64,000 nucleotides of DNA from contig NZ_BMUL01000011.1 in NCBI RefSeq assembly GCF_014650175.1, positions 1,841-65,840 on the forward strand, given 5' to 3'. This document shows, in pieces, positions 8,384-15,777 of this stretch; positions within the stretch are counted from its first letter, which is position 1, and the number at the start of each line of letters is the position of its first letter. Source of the DNA: Streptomyces termitum (GTDB lineage: Bacteria > Actinomycetota > Actinomycetes > Streptomycetales > Streptomycetaceae). A program made the position numbers and the translations under genes. Below the pieces are notes generated by a model. That model did no database searches. It worked only from the letters and a program-made list of their open reading frames with translations, and was not told the origin of the DNA.

Positions 8384-9934
8384 TCAGTCGAGGACGCCGA
8401 GGTTCTGGCGGGCGGTCGGGACCCGGACGGTGCCCCGGTCGTCGACGAGGTTCTGGATCGTGAACATCGGGACGCCCTCCTCCGTGACGGCGAGCATCCG
8501 CGAGCCGTGGACCGGGCCGCCCGAGACCGTCTCGACGGTGAGCGCGAAGCTGCCCTTGACGTCCTTGGGCGCCAGGTCCGCGAGGACGGTCGTGGTGCCC
8601 GCCTTGAGGTCGACGGTCCGGGTGGCGGGGGTGCCGCCCTCGGTGCCGGCCGAGGCGGTGACCTTCACCTGGGCGGCGGCGTCGGGGGCGCTGAGGACCA
8701 GGGTGGTGCCCTGGGCGCGGTTGTCGGCGAGCGTGGCGCGGGCGGTGACGGGCGCGGCGGCCGGCACGAAGGCCGTCTCCTGGGCCTCGCCCTTGCCCCG
8801 CAGGACCCGCAGCGCGGCCACGACCGGCACCGGCTTCTTGGGGTCGGCCGGGGTGAGCAGCAGGGAGCCGGCGGCGCCCCGGTTGAGCTCGGGCAGGTCG
8901 ATCGAGGCGGTCATGCCCGCCTTGACGTGCAGCGAGTCCCCGGCGGCCGGGACGATCTTCCCGCTGGGGGTGACCAGCTGGATCTTCAGGTTGGCGTCGG
9001 ACTCGCCGGGGGCGAGGGCCATCAGGCGGACGCCGGTGGCGTCGGCCGGGATGCCGGGGAGGACGGCGCTGGGCGAGGGGTCGGCGGAGGCGGCGAGCCA
9101 GTCGCTGCCGAGGCCGTCGGCGGCGGCGCCGAGGACGGCGCCGACCCGGCCACTGCGGGTGGTGACGTGGGCGGTGAGGATCTCCTGGGAGCCCTCGGCG
9201 AGGAGCGGGCCGAGGAGGACCGGGACGGTGGCGCGCGGCGGCACCTGGACGCCCTCGGGGATGGAGGTCTTCAGCTTGCCCTCGGGGCCGTACAGCTCGA
9301 TGTCGGCGACGGCGAGGGTGTCGTCGGGGTTGGTGAGGTGGATGTAGTCCGCGCGGCCCTTGGCGGTGGAGGCGCCGGGGAACCAGAAGTCGGTGTCCGG
9401 GGCGGAGCAGGCGACGCCGAGGAGGCCGCGGGCGGAGCCGGCCGGGACGAGGGTGGTCTGCTGGACGGTCCAGCCGGGGGCGAGGGCGCCGGTGGCGGTG
9501 CCGGTGAGGCCGTGGGCGACGGGGCCGTCGGTCTTGGTGGAGACGGGCTTGCCGGGGGCGGTGACCGGGGCGGGGGCCTTCGGCTCCTTGGCCTTCTTGT
9601 CGTCCTTCTTCTTGTCGTCGGCGCCGGCGCCGCCGGCCGGGCCCGGGTTCGGCGCGGGGGTGAGGACGGCGGCGGACTTGGCGGCCGTGCCGTCGCCGCC
9701 CGCCGCCGGGGCGGTGCCGGGCGGGGTGTAGGCGGTGGTGAGGGTCTCGCCGACCTCGGAGGAGGTGGGCGCGGGGCAGAGCAGGGAGGTGCGCTCCACC
9801 GGGAGGCGGGCCGCCTGGGGGGCGGGTCCCGCGGCGGCCGCGGCGGGCTCCTCGGGGGCGGTCAGCGCGGCGAAGCCGGTGACGGCGGCGAGGGCCGTGG
9901 CGGCCGCGATCAGGGAGAGGGTGGTGCGCTTCAC
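8384..9934 (-). CDS. Secreted DUF5719-type protein
   Basis: A 516-residue protein with an N-terminal signal sequence (VKRTTLSLIAAATALAAVTG) and an Ala/Pro-rich then Lys-rich linker (about 105-135, DDKKKDDKKAKEPK). A long beta-rich part follows with no recognised catalytic motif. Its GTG start overlaps the stop of the large glycosyltransferase by 4 bases (GTGA), so the two are translationally coupled. The pair is conserved in streptomycetes. I infer an extracytoplasmic partner of the glycosyltransferase. The function is unknown. Confidence 0.8.
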   Translation of the reverse strand: MKRTTLSLIAAATALAAVTGFAALTAPEEPAAAAAGPAPQAARLPVERTSLLCPAPTSSEVGETLTTAYTPPGTAPAAGGDGTAAKSAAVLTPAPNPGPAGGAGADDKKKDDKKAKEPKAPAPVTAPGKPVSTKTDGPVAHGLTGTATGALAPGWTVQQTTLVPAGSARGLLGVACSAPDTDFWFPGASTAKGRADYIHLTNPDDTLAVADIELYGPEGKLKTSIPEGVQVPPRATVPVLLGPLLAEGSQEILTAHVTTRSGRVGAVLGAAADGLGSDWLAASADPSPSAVLPGIPADATGVRLMALAPGESDANLKIQLVTPSGKIVPAAGDSLHVKAGMTASIDLPELNRGAAGSLLLTPADPKKPVPVVAALRVLRGKGEAQETAFVPAAAPVTARATLADNRAQGTTLVLSAPDAAAQVKVTASAGTEGGTPATRTVDLKAGTTTVLADLAPKDVKGSFALTVETVSGGPVHGSRMLAVTEEGVPMFTIQNLVDDRGTVRVPTARQNLGVLD

Positions 9935-12900
9935 TGGTTGCTGCTCCCGTCGGGACGCTGCTCGGTCTCGTGGCCCTGGGGGTATCCGTAGCCGTAGCCG
10001 GCGTAGGGGTCGTACGCCTGCGGGTTCTGCGGGTCGTACGCCTGCGGGTCGTGGCCCTGGGCCGGGTCGTACCCCTGCGCGGGGTAGCCCTGCGGGTCGT
10101 AGCCCTGGGCGGCGCCGTAGCCGTCCTGGGGGCCGTAGCCCTGGTCGTAGCCCTGCTGGGGGTACGCGTACGCCTGCTGCTGGTACGGGTCGGCGGCGTA
10201 CTCCTGACCGTATTCCTGGCTGTAGTCCTGGCCGTACGCCTGCTGGGCGTGGGCCGGGTCCTGGCCCGTGGTGTCCCACGCGTCCGGCTCGGCGGTCTGC
10301 TGCCCGGGGACGGAGGCGGGGACGGGGGCGGGCCCGGCGGGGTGCGGCGGGTCCTCCGGGTCGTCGGGGAGGGTCTCGGCGGCGGCTTCCGCCTCGGCGG
10401 CGGCGCGCAGGCGGCGGGCGCGGCGGCCGTCGCCGTCGGCCTGGGCCGGGAGGACGGCCTCCTCCTCGGGGAGGTCGTCGTCGATCTCGCGGCGGCGGCC
10501 GGGGAGGGCGAGGACCACGAGGAGGAGGGCGAGGCCGAGCTGGGTCCAGATCCAGACGGTGTGCGTGAACGGCTCGTCGTGGGTGAGGTCCAGGCGGCCG
10601 CCCTCGGCGGGGAGCTCGAAGCCCTGGGCCCAGCCGCCGACGGTGGTCGGGGTGAGGGCGGTGCCGTCCAGGGTGGCGGTCCAGCCCTCGTCGGCGCGGT
10701 CGGCGAGACGCAGCACGCGGCCGGCGGGGCCCGCCGGGATCTCGGTGTGGGCCTCGACCGGGCCGGAGGGCACCAGGACGGCCTTGGCGGCGTCCGCCCC
10801 GGCGGGGGCGGCGTCCTTGGCGGTGGGCGGGACGATCATGACGCGGGCGATCTCGCGGTCGACCCGCCACAGGGCGGCGCCGTCGAGCTGGCTGAGCCGG
10901 GAGAGGCCCGGGGTGGTGTCGAGGACGCGGCTCATCTGGCGCGGGGCGCCGTCCTTGACGAGCACGTACCGGATGGCGAAGCCGCTCAGCTCCTCGGTCT
11001 GGTCGGCGCCGGAGCCGGCGACCAGTTTGGCGACGACGGAGTCGAGGCGGGGGTCGGGGTCGGCGCCGGCGGTCAGCTCGGCGTCGCCGAGGCGGGCGCC
11101 GGAGCCGCGGACCAGGGTGTAGTCGACCTCGCCCGCGGAGGCGCCGGCGAGCACCAGGGTGCGGGGCTGGTCCTCCTGGCCGCTCTCCTCGGCGACGAAG
11201 GCGGGGACCTGGACGGGGTCGCGGCGGGTCAGCGGGCCGTCGGCGCCGCCGATCATCCAGCCGGCGGCGGCGACGGCGGGGCCGACGGCGCAGGCGAGGG
11301 CGATGAGGGCGGCGACGGGCTGGCGCCAGCCGAAGCCGTGGGCGGCGACGCGGGTGCGGCCGCCCTCGGCGCCGACCATGCCGGCGGCGATCAGGGCGGC
11401 GCCGTAGACGAGGGTGGCGGGGCCGGCCCAGCCGGTGCCGCCCGCGCCGTTGGCCAGGGCGGCGAAGAGGAGGCCGGCGAGGGCGGCGGCCCAGGCGACC
11501 AGGACCGGGAGGCGGCGCTCCTCGCGCAGCAGGGCGGCGAGCGCGGCGAGGACCAGGCCGAGGAGGAGGAGTCCGCCGGTGGTGCCGGGGCCGCCGGGGC
11601 CCGCGGCGAGCAGGTCGAGGGCGGAGGCGGTGCCGGTGCGCAGGTCCGCGCCGGCCTCGTGGAGGAAGCCGGAGGGGCTGGTCAGCAGGGAGAGCGACCA
11701 GGGGGCCAGGACCAGCATCGGGGTGCCGGTGGCGGCCAGGAAGCGGAGCCCGTACGCGGTGATGTCGTCGCGGCGGACGGCGAGGACGCCGAGGCCGAGG
11801 AGGACCGCGAGCGGCCACACGATCGGGGTGAAGGCGGTGGTGGCGGTGAGCAGCAGGGCGTACGCCCAGGTGGCGCGCCAGCTGCCGCGGTCGGGGCGGT
11901 TGAAGCCGTGGGCGGCGACGGCGGCGCGGGCGAGCAGCGGGAGCAGGACCGCGAGGACGGCGGTGCCGAGGCGGCCGGTGGCCAGCGCGCCGGTGGCGGC
12001 GGGCAGGAAGGCGTACGCGACGGCGCCCCAGGCCAGCAGGAGGCGGGAGCCGACGAGGCCGCGGGCGGCGAAGTAGGCGGTGCAGCCGGCCAGCGGGACC
12101 GAGCAGACCAGGAGGACGGTCAGCGCGGTGGAGGTGGAGCCGAGGAAGAGGGCGGAGAGCGCGGCGAGGACGCCCAGGTAGGGCGGGGCGGCCTGGGTGC
12201 CGCCGGTGCCGAGCGCGTGCCACGCGTCCGCGTACCGGTTCCACAGGTCGGAGACGGTGTCGGGGGCGGGCAGCAGGACGCCGCCCGCGAGGGAGCCGCC
12301 GGCGAAGAGGTTGCGGCAGGCGGCCAGGGAGACGAGGAGGAGGAGCGCGAAGAGGACCGGGCCGGGCCTGCGGGCGATCTTCTTGAGCCGGGCGAACTGC
12401 TCGATCTCCAGGAAGTCGGCGTCGTCGCCGCCGGGGCCCGACTCGACGGCGCCGTGGCGGGATCCTGAGTCGGCCTCGTCGCCGCCGAAGTGGGAGGCGA
12501 GCTGTTCGGCGGCGGCGCGGACGGTGGCGCCGGGCGGCGGGAAGAGGGGGCGGAGCTCGCTCGCCTCGACCGCCGGGTTCTTCCGGCGCTTGCGGGCGGC
12601 GAGGATCTTCTCGGGGCGCAGCAGGGTGGCGAGCAGGCCCATGATCTCGTCGACGGCCTGGCCGGGGGCCTTGCCGAGGAGGAGGCCGAGGGTGCGCAGG
12701 ACGGTGCCGACGACGAGCCGGAGCAGGACGTACGGCAGGGCGGCGCCGCGGGTGTTGGCGAGGAGGGTGTAGACGGCGCCGGCCTTGTCGACGCGGTGCG
12801 GGCTGGCGGCGGTGCGGCCGACGCAGTCGACGGAGCGGCGCTCGCGGGCGGACGCCTCGGCGTGCCGCAGGACGGCGTCGGGGGCGACGAGGACGCGGTG

Positions 12901-13641
12901 GCCTGCGGCGTGGGCGCGCCAGCAGAGGTCGACGTCGTCGCGCATGAGGGGCAGGCGGCGGTCGAAGCCGCCGAGCTCCTCGAAGACGTCGCGGCGGATC
13001 AGCATGCCGGCGGTGGAGACGGAGAGCACGGAGCGGATCTGGTCGTGCTGGCCCTGGTCCTGCTCGCGGCGGTCCAGGCCGGTCCAGCGGCGTCCGCTGC
13101 GGGCGATGCTGACGCCCGCTTCGAGGAGCTGCTTGCGGTCGTACCAGCCGCGCAGCTTGGGGCCGATGACGGCGGCGTCCGCGTCGGAGTCGGCGACGCG
13201 GAGGAGTTCGGCGAGGGCGCCGGGCTCGGGGGCGCAGTCGTCGTGCAGCAGCCAGAGCCACTGGACCGGTTCGCCGTGCGGGAGGTCGGGGAGGTCGTAC
13301 GCCTCGTCGTTCCAGGTGCGGCTGACGGGGTCCCAGCCGCTGGGGCGCTTGAGGTAGGGCAGGTCCTCGGGTCCGAGCAGGGGCGCGGTGCGGGCGGCCT
13401 CGTCGACGGCGGCGCCGAAGCCGGTGCGGCGCGCGAGGTGCAGGACGCGGTCGGCGCCGAGGGCGTCGGCGGCGAGCTGTGCGGACTCGTCGGCGCTGCC
13501 GGTGTCGGCGGCGACCGCGGCCTGCACCGGGCGCTCCTGGGCGAGCAGCCCGGAGAGCGCGTCCGGCAGCCAGCGGGCTCCGTCGTGGGTGACGAGCACG
13601 GCGGTGACGACGTGCCTGGGGAACTCAGGAGTTGAGGACAT
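9931..13641 (-). CDS. Giant membrane family 2 glycosyltransferase
   Basis: A 1236-residue protein. Residues about 10-290 form a GT2 (GT-A) domain with VLVTHDGARWLPDAL, the acidic sugar-nucleotide segment LLHDDCAPEPGAL and the distal RDDVDLCWRAH. A multi-helix region follows (about 430-800), then an extracytoplasmic part, another membrane helix (about 1070-1090) and a low-complexity Tyr/Gln/Asp-rich tail (about 1135-1236). The layout suggests assembly of a lipid-linked or surface glycan at the membrane. Donor and acceptor are unknown. It is co-transcribed with the DUF5719 gene. Long frames on both strands here are shadows. Confidence 0.88.
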   Translation of the reverse strand: MSSTPEFPRHVVTAVLVTHDGARWLPDALSGLLAQERPVQAAVAADTGSADESAQLAADALGADRVLHLARRTGFGAAVDEAARTAPLLGPEDLPYLKRPSGWDPVSRTWNDEAYDLPDLPHGEPVQWLWLLHDDCAPEPGALAELLRVADSDADAAVIGPKLRGWYDRKQLLEAGVSIARSGRRWTGLDRREQDQGQHDQIRSVLSVSTAGMLIRRDVFEELGGFDRRLPLMRDDVDLCWRAHAAGHRVLVAPDAVLRHAEASARERRSVDCVGRTAASPHRVDKAGAVYTLLANTRGAALPYVLLRLVVGTVLRTLGLLLGKAPGQAVDEIMGLLATLLRPEKILAARKRRKNPAVEASELRPLFPPPGATVRAAAEQLASHFGGDEADSGSRHGAVESGPGGDDADFLEIEQFARLKKIARRPGPVLFALLLLVSLAACRNLFAGGSLAGGVLLPAPDTVSDLWNRYADAWHALGTGGTQAAPPYLGVLAALSALFLGSTSTALTVLLVCSVPLAGCTAYFAARGLVGSRLLLAWGAVAYAFLPAATGALATGRLGTAVLAVLLPLLARAAVAAHGFNRPDRGSWRATWAYALLLTATTAFTPIVWPLAVLLGLGVLAVRRDDITAYGLRFLAATGTPMLVLAPWSLSLLTSPSGFLHEAGADLRTGTASALDLLAAGPGGPGTTGGLLLLGLVLAALAALLREERRLPVLVAWAAALAGLLFAALANGAGGTGWAGPATLVYGAALIAAGMVGAEGGRTRVAAHGFGWRQPVAALIALACAVGPAVAAAGWMIGGADGPLTRRDPVQVPAFVAEESGQEDQPRTLVLAGASAGEVDYTLVRGSGARLGDAELTAGADPDPRLDSVVAKLVAGSGADQTEELSGFAIRYVLVKDGAPRQMSRVLDTTPGLSRLSQLDGAALWRVDREIARVMIVPPTAKDAAPAGADAAKAVLVPSGPVEAHTEIPAGPAGRVLRLADRADEGWTATLDGTALTPTTVGGWAQGFELPAEGGRLDLTHDEPFTHTVWIWTQLGLALLLVVLALPGRRREIDDDLPEEEAVLPAQADGDGRRARRLRAAAEAEAAAETLPDDPEDPPHPAGPAPVPASVPGQQTAEPDAWDTTGQDPAHAQQAYGQDYSQEYGQEYAADPYQQQAYAYPQQGYDQGYGPQDGYGAAQGYDPQGYPAQGYDPAQGHDPQAYDPQNPQAYDPYAGYGYGYPQGHETEQRPDGSSNQ

Positions 13642-13740
13642 CGAGCTACGGGCCCTCCGGCCGGGGTCGCCCGCGGGGGGCGTGGGGAGCGTCTCGGACG
13701 GAGGCCCACACTAACGGCTGTGCGCGGAGGGGTCCGCCCC

Positions 13741-13763
13741 TGTGGATGACGGCCTGTGGACAA
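13741..13763. promoter_or_regulatory. Tandem DnaA-box-like sites
   Basis: TGTGGACAA (13755-13763) is the exact complement of the Streptomyces DnaA box TTGTCCACA. TGTGGATGA (13741-13749) is the same motif with two changes in the less conserved end. The two start 14 bp apart in the same orientation. This is sequence evidence only. Confidence 0.5.
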
Positions 13764-13999
13764 CGGCGGCGCGGGGGCGGGGCGCGGGCACGCCGGAGCC
13801 GGGGGCGCGGACCGGGGCCCGGAGCCGCCGGGACCGGGGTCCGAACCGGCTGCGGACCGGGCCTCGGACCCGGGCTGCGGACCCGGCCCAGCCCCGGGCC
13901 GAGGCCGGGTTCGGGGGGCGGGGCCGGGGCCGGGTCCCGGGCGGACCGAGGCCGGGGTTCCCGGGGGGGGAACGGGCCCGCCCCCGCGAGGGGCGGGAG

Positions 14000-14117
14000 G
14001 AAAGGGTGGCGGGGGCGGGGCCGGAGAGCCAGGGAAGCGCCCGGAGGGAAAGGCGGAGGAAGGGAAAGGGAGAGCCGGGGGAAACCCGAAGGAAAGAGGG
14101 AGGAAAGCGGGGGCGCG
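14000..14117 (+). other. Purine-rich, G-run block
   Basis: The plus strand is almost all A and G, with repeated GGGG, GGGAAA and GGAGG runs and several closely spaced G3-G5 runs. It could form G-quadruplex or triplex DNA. No coding signal is seen. Confidence 0.5.
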
Positions 14118-14283
14118 GCAGCGAACCCGACGCGGGCGGCGGAAGCGCGGCAGCCCGGCGGCGCGGCCGTTCACGCAGAACGGTCCGTCGCCCGCTTGGT
14201 GTGCGGGGGACGGACCGTCGGGGGTCTTCGCGGGGGTTTTCGGCGGGAGTTCCTCACGGGCCGGCCGCCGGCCGGGCGCCGGT

Positions 14284-14547
14284 TCAGACGGCGGCCTTCT
14301 TGAGCCGGCGGCGCTCCCGCTCGGAGAGGCCGCCCCAGATGCCGAAGCGCTCGTCGTTCTGGAGCGCGTACTCCAGGCATTCGGAGCGGACTTCGCAGGC
14401 GAGGCAGACCTTCTTGGCCTCTCGGGTCGAGCCGCCCTTCTCGGGGAAGAAGGACTCGGGGTCGGTCTGCGCGCAGAGTGCGCGCTCCTGCCAGCCGAGT
14501 TCCTCGTCCGCGTCCTCGACCAGCAGTTCCTGGAACAACTCGGTCAT
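14284..14547 (-). CDS. whiB: WhiB sporulation regulator
   Basis: An 87-residue [4Fe-4S] transcription factor of the Wbl family, needed with WhiA for septation of aerial hyphae. The four cluster ligands are Cys25, Cys48, Cys51 and Cys57. The GIWGG turn is at 69-73, and the basic C-terminus RRRLKKAAV binds DNA. The N-terminus MTELFQELLVEDADEELGWQ is that of WhiB itself (S. coelicolor SCO3034, mycobacterial WhiB2) rather than other Wbl proteins. GAGGGG precedes the ATG. A strong promoter lies at 14619-14647, giving a leader of about 65 nt. Confidence 0.96.
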   Translation of the reverse strand: MTELFQELLVEDADEELGWQERALCAQTDPESFFPEKGGSTREAKKVCLACEVRSECLEYALQNDERFGIWGGLSERERRRLKKAAV

Positions 14548-14618
14548 CTGCGCCCCTCGTCTGTCTTGTGCGTCCCGTGGTGTGGCCGTGATCGAGACGG
14601 CCGAACGACACGAGTGAA

Positions 14619-14647
14619 ATTACAAGTTTGTGCTCTGTGCGAGTCAA
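14619..14647 (-). promoter_or_regulatory. whiB promoter
   Basis: On the minus strand TTGACT (14642-14647) and TGTAAT (14619-14624) are separated by exactly 17 bp, an HrdB-type match. Transcription would start near 14612. Confidence 0.75.
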
Positions 14648-14985
14648 GCCGAGATCTGCTATTGGGCCCCGTATTCACTCTGCGGAACCAAGCGTATGCG
14701 GAAAGTGTTCATATCGCCAAAAACCGTGACACATGCCGCAGGCGATTCCCATGACGTCCTCCGTCTGCCCAGAAGGACGTACGGGACGCGGATCTTGTTG
14801 CGATCCGGCGGGGGAAGCGATCCGGATCACAGTCAGGTCACGGAGGCGCGGACCGGTCCGGGTGGCGCACCCTCGCCCACGGATGCGGCTGTGGCGCCAT
14901 GTTGCCTGGTCCGGGGGCGAACAAACCTTTCTTCGGCCAGGGCAACCGGATGAGGTGAAACATTACCCCCAAATCGGTCATTGAG

Positions 14986-15015
14986 TTGACAGTCGGGTAC
15001 CCCTCCCGCCACTTT
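14986..15015 (+). promoter_or_regulatory. Promoter of the poly-Cys leader and cysteine dioxygenase
   Basis: A perfect -35 TTGACA (14986-14991), an 18-bp spacer and CACTTT (15010-15015) as a weak -10. Six bases later comes the ATG at 15022, so the transcript would begin at or next to the leader start codon (leaderless). Confidence 0.6.
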
Positions 15016-15021
15016 GGTGGC

Positions 15022-15114
15022 ATGCCAGCGACCGCAGCGCCCGCCGCGACCCACGCCCGTGGGTTCCGCCGCGCTGTCCAGGACCGCTGTTGCTGTTGTT
15101 GTTCCAGCTGTTGA
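15022..15114 (+). CDS. Poly-cysteine leader peptide (uORF)
   Basis: A 30-codon ORF with Cys residues at 23-27 and again at 30, the last codon before TGA. The tail reads QDRCCCCCSSC. The codons in the run are mixed (TGT TGC TGT TGT TGT). The first 22 residues are an ordinary Ala/Thr/Arg-rich stretch. It appears leaderless (see the promoter at 14986-15015) and ends 113 nt before the cysteine dioxygenase start. Leaderless poly-Cys small ORFs are known in mycobacteria as cysteine-responsive attenuators. I infer the same type of control here. Bases 15098-15105 in its Cys/Ser codons are complementary to the downstream Shine-Dalgarno region. A chance trinucleotide run is the main alternative. Confidence 0.75.
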   Translation: MPATAAPAATHARGFRRAVQDRCCCCCSSC

Positions 15115-15221
15115 TGCCCTCGCGCTCCGGCTTCCCCCAGCGTCACCCAGAGTCACCGAGTCGCCCCGTGCCCTCCCGTGCCGTGGCCCCCCACCGCTCT
15201 ACGTTTCTGCCGAGGAACAAC
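15098..15221 (+). promoter_or_regulatory. Possible attenuator pairing, Cys codons with Shine-Dalgarno
   Basis: GTTGTTCC (15098-15105, inside the Cys/Ser codons) is perfectly complementary over 8 nt to GGAACAAC (15214-15221). The latter includes part of the dioxygenase ribosome-binding site GAGGAA. Pairing would mask initiation, and a ribosome on the Cys codons would prevent it. Confidence 0.45.
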
Positions 15222-15227
15222 CCGCCC

Positions 15228-15764
15228 ATGAACATGGACAGCGACCTTCAGATCGCCGGCGACCTCATGGAGGTCCCGCACCTGCTCCAGCCCGAGCGCG
15301 AGCACCCCGCCACCGTGGCCGAGTTCGCCGGGCTGGCCCGCGAGATCGCCGCCGACCGCGCCCGCTGGGCCCCGTACGTCGAGTACGACGCCACCACCCG
15401 CTGGTACCACCGCCTGCGCACCGGCCCCGGCTACGAGGTGTGGCTGCTGTCCTGGGTGCCCGGCCAGGGCAGCGGGCCGCACGACCACGGCCGCTCCTCC
15501 GGCGTCCTCACCGTCCTGCGGGGCGAGTTGACGGAGCGTACGGACCGGGGCGCGCGCACCCTCGCCCCCGGCGGCCAGCGGGTCTTCGCCCCCGGCCACG
15601 TCCACGAGGTCGTCAACGACTCGCTGGAACCCGCCGTCAGCCTCCACGTCTACTTCCCCGGCCTCACCGAGATGCCGATGTACGAGGCGCACCAGGGGCG
15701 GTGCGCCCCCGCCGGGCCTCCCGCCCCGGGCGCCCCGGCCGCCCCGGAGGCCGTCCCCGCCTGA
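15228..15764 (+). CDS. Cysteine dioxygenase
   Basis: A 178-residue non-haem iron cupin that oxidises L-cysteine to cysteine sulfinate. The cupin motifs are visible: GSGPHDHGRSSGVLTVLRGEL with iron ligands His85 and His87, and FAPGHVHEV with the third His at about 124. RWYHRLRTGPGYEVWLLSW is typical of the actinobacterial type. The chosen start ATG 15228 has GAGGAA upstream at 15212-15217 and follows the poly-Cys leader. The C-terminal 20 residues are Pro/Ala-rich. The gene ends 13 nt before cofD, so the F420 genes may be on the same transcript. Confidence 0.93.
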   Translation: MNMDSDLQIAGDLMEVPHLLQPEREHPATVAEFAGLAREIAADRARWAPYVEYDATTRWYHRLRTGPGYEVWLLSWVPGQGSGPHDHGRSSGVLTVLRGELTERTDRGARTLAPGGQRVFAPGHVHEVVNDSLEPAVSLHVYFPGLTEMPMYEAHQGRCAPAGPPAPGAPAAPEAVPA

Positions 15765-15777
15765 CAGACTGCCGTCC

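Larger units (their letters stand above)
13642..14283. other. 642-bp gap between glycosyltransferase and whiB
   Basis: No convincing gene is present. The gap contains two DnaA-box-like sites (13741-13763), then strongly G-rich, strand-asymmetric sequence (about 13770-14000), then a nearly pure purine block (about 14000-14117). A GC-rich palindromic stretch near 14255-14282 may serve as the whiB terminator. Frames crossing it are low-complexity. Confidence 0.6.
14548..15021. other. Divergent control region, whiB and cysteine dioxygenase
   Basis: These 474 bases contain the whiB promoter (14619-14647) and the promoter of the poly-Cys leader (14986-15015). They also hold a direct repeat GCGATCCGG (14799-14807 and 14816-14824) of unknown meaning. 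The stretch around 14600-14760 is clearly AT-richer than its surroundings. Confidence 0.5.

Noticed and set aside
8384..13261. A 1625-residue Arg/Pro-rich reading frame on the minus strand
   Set aside because: It is the shifted-frame shadow of the GT2 gene joined in frame to the true DUF5719 gene. Only the last 516 codons, from GTG 9934, are real.
14570..14620. BldD operator at the whiB promoter
   Set aside because: TCACTC-GTGTCG resembles the BldD consensus but lacks one central base and the symmetry, so it is not called.
15086..15103. The Cys run as a mere trinucleotide microsatellite
   Set aside because: It cannot be excluded, but the mixed TGT/TGC codons, the extra final Cys, the leaderless start, the position before cysteine dioxygenase and the complementarity to the Shine-Dalgarno region make chance less likely.
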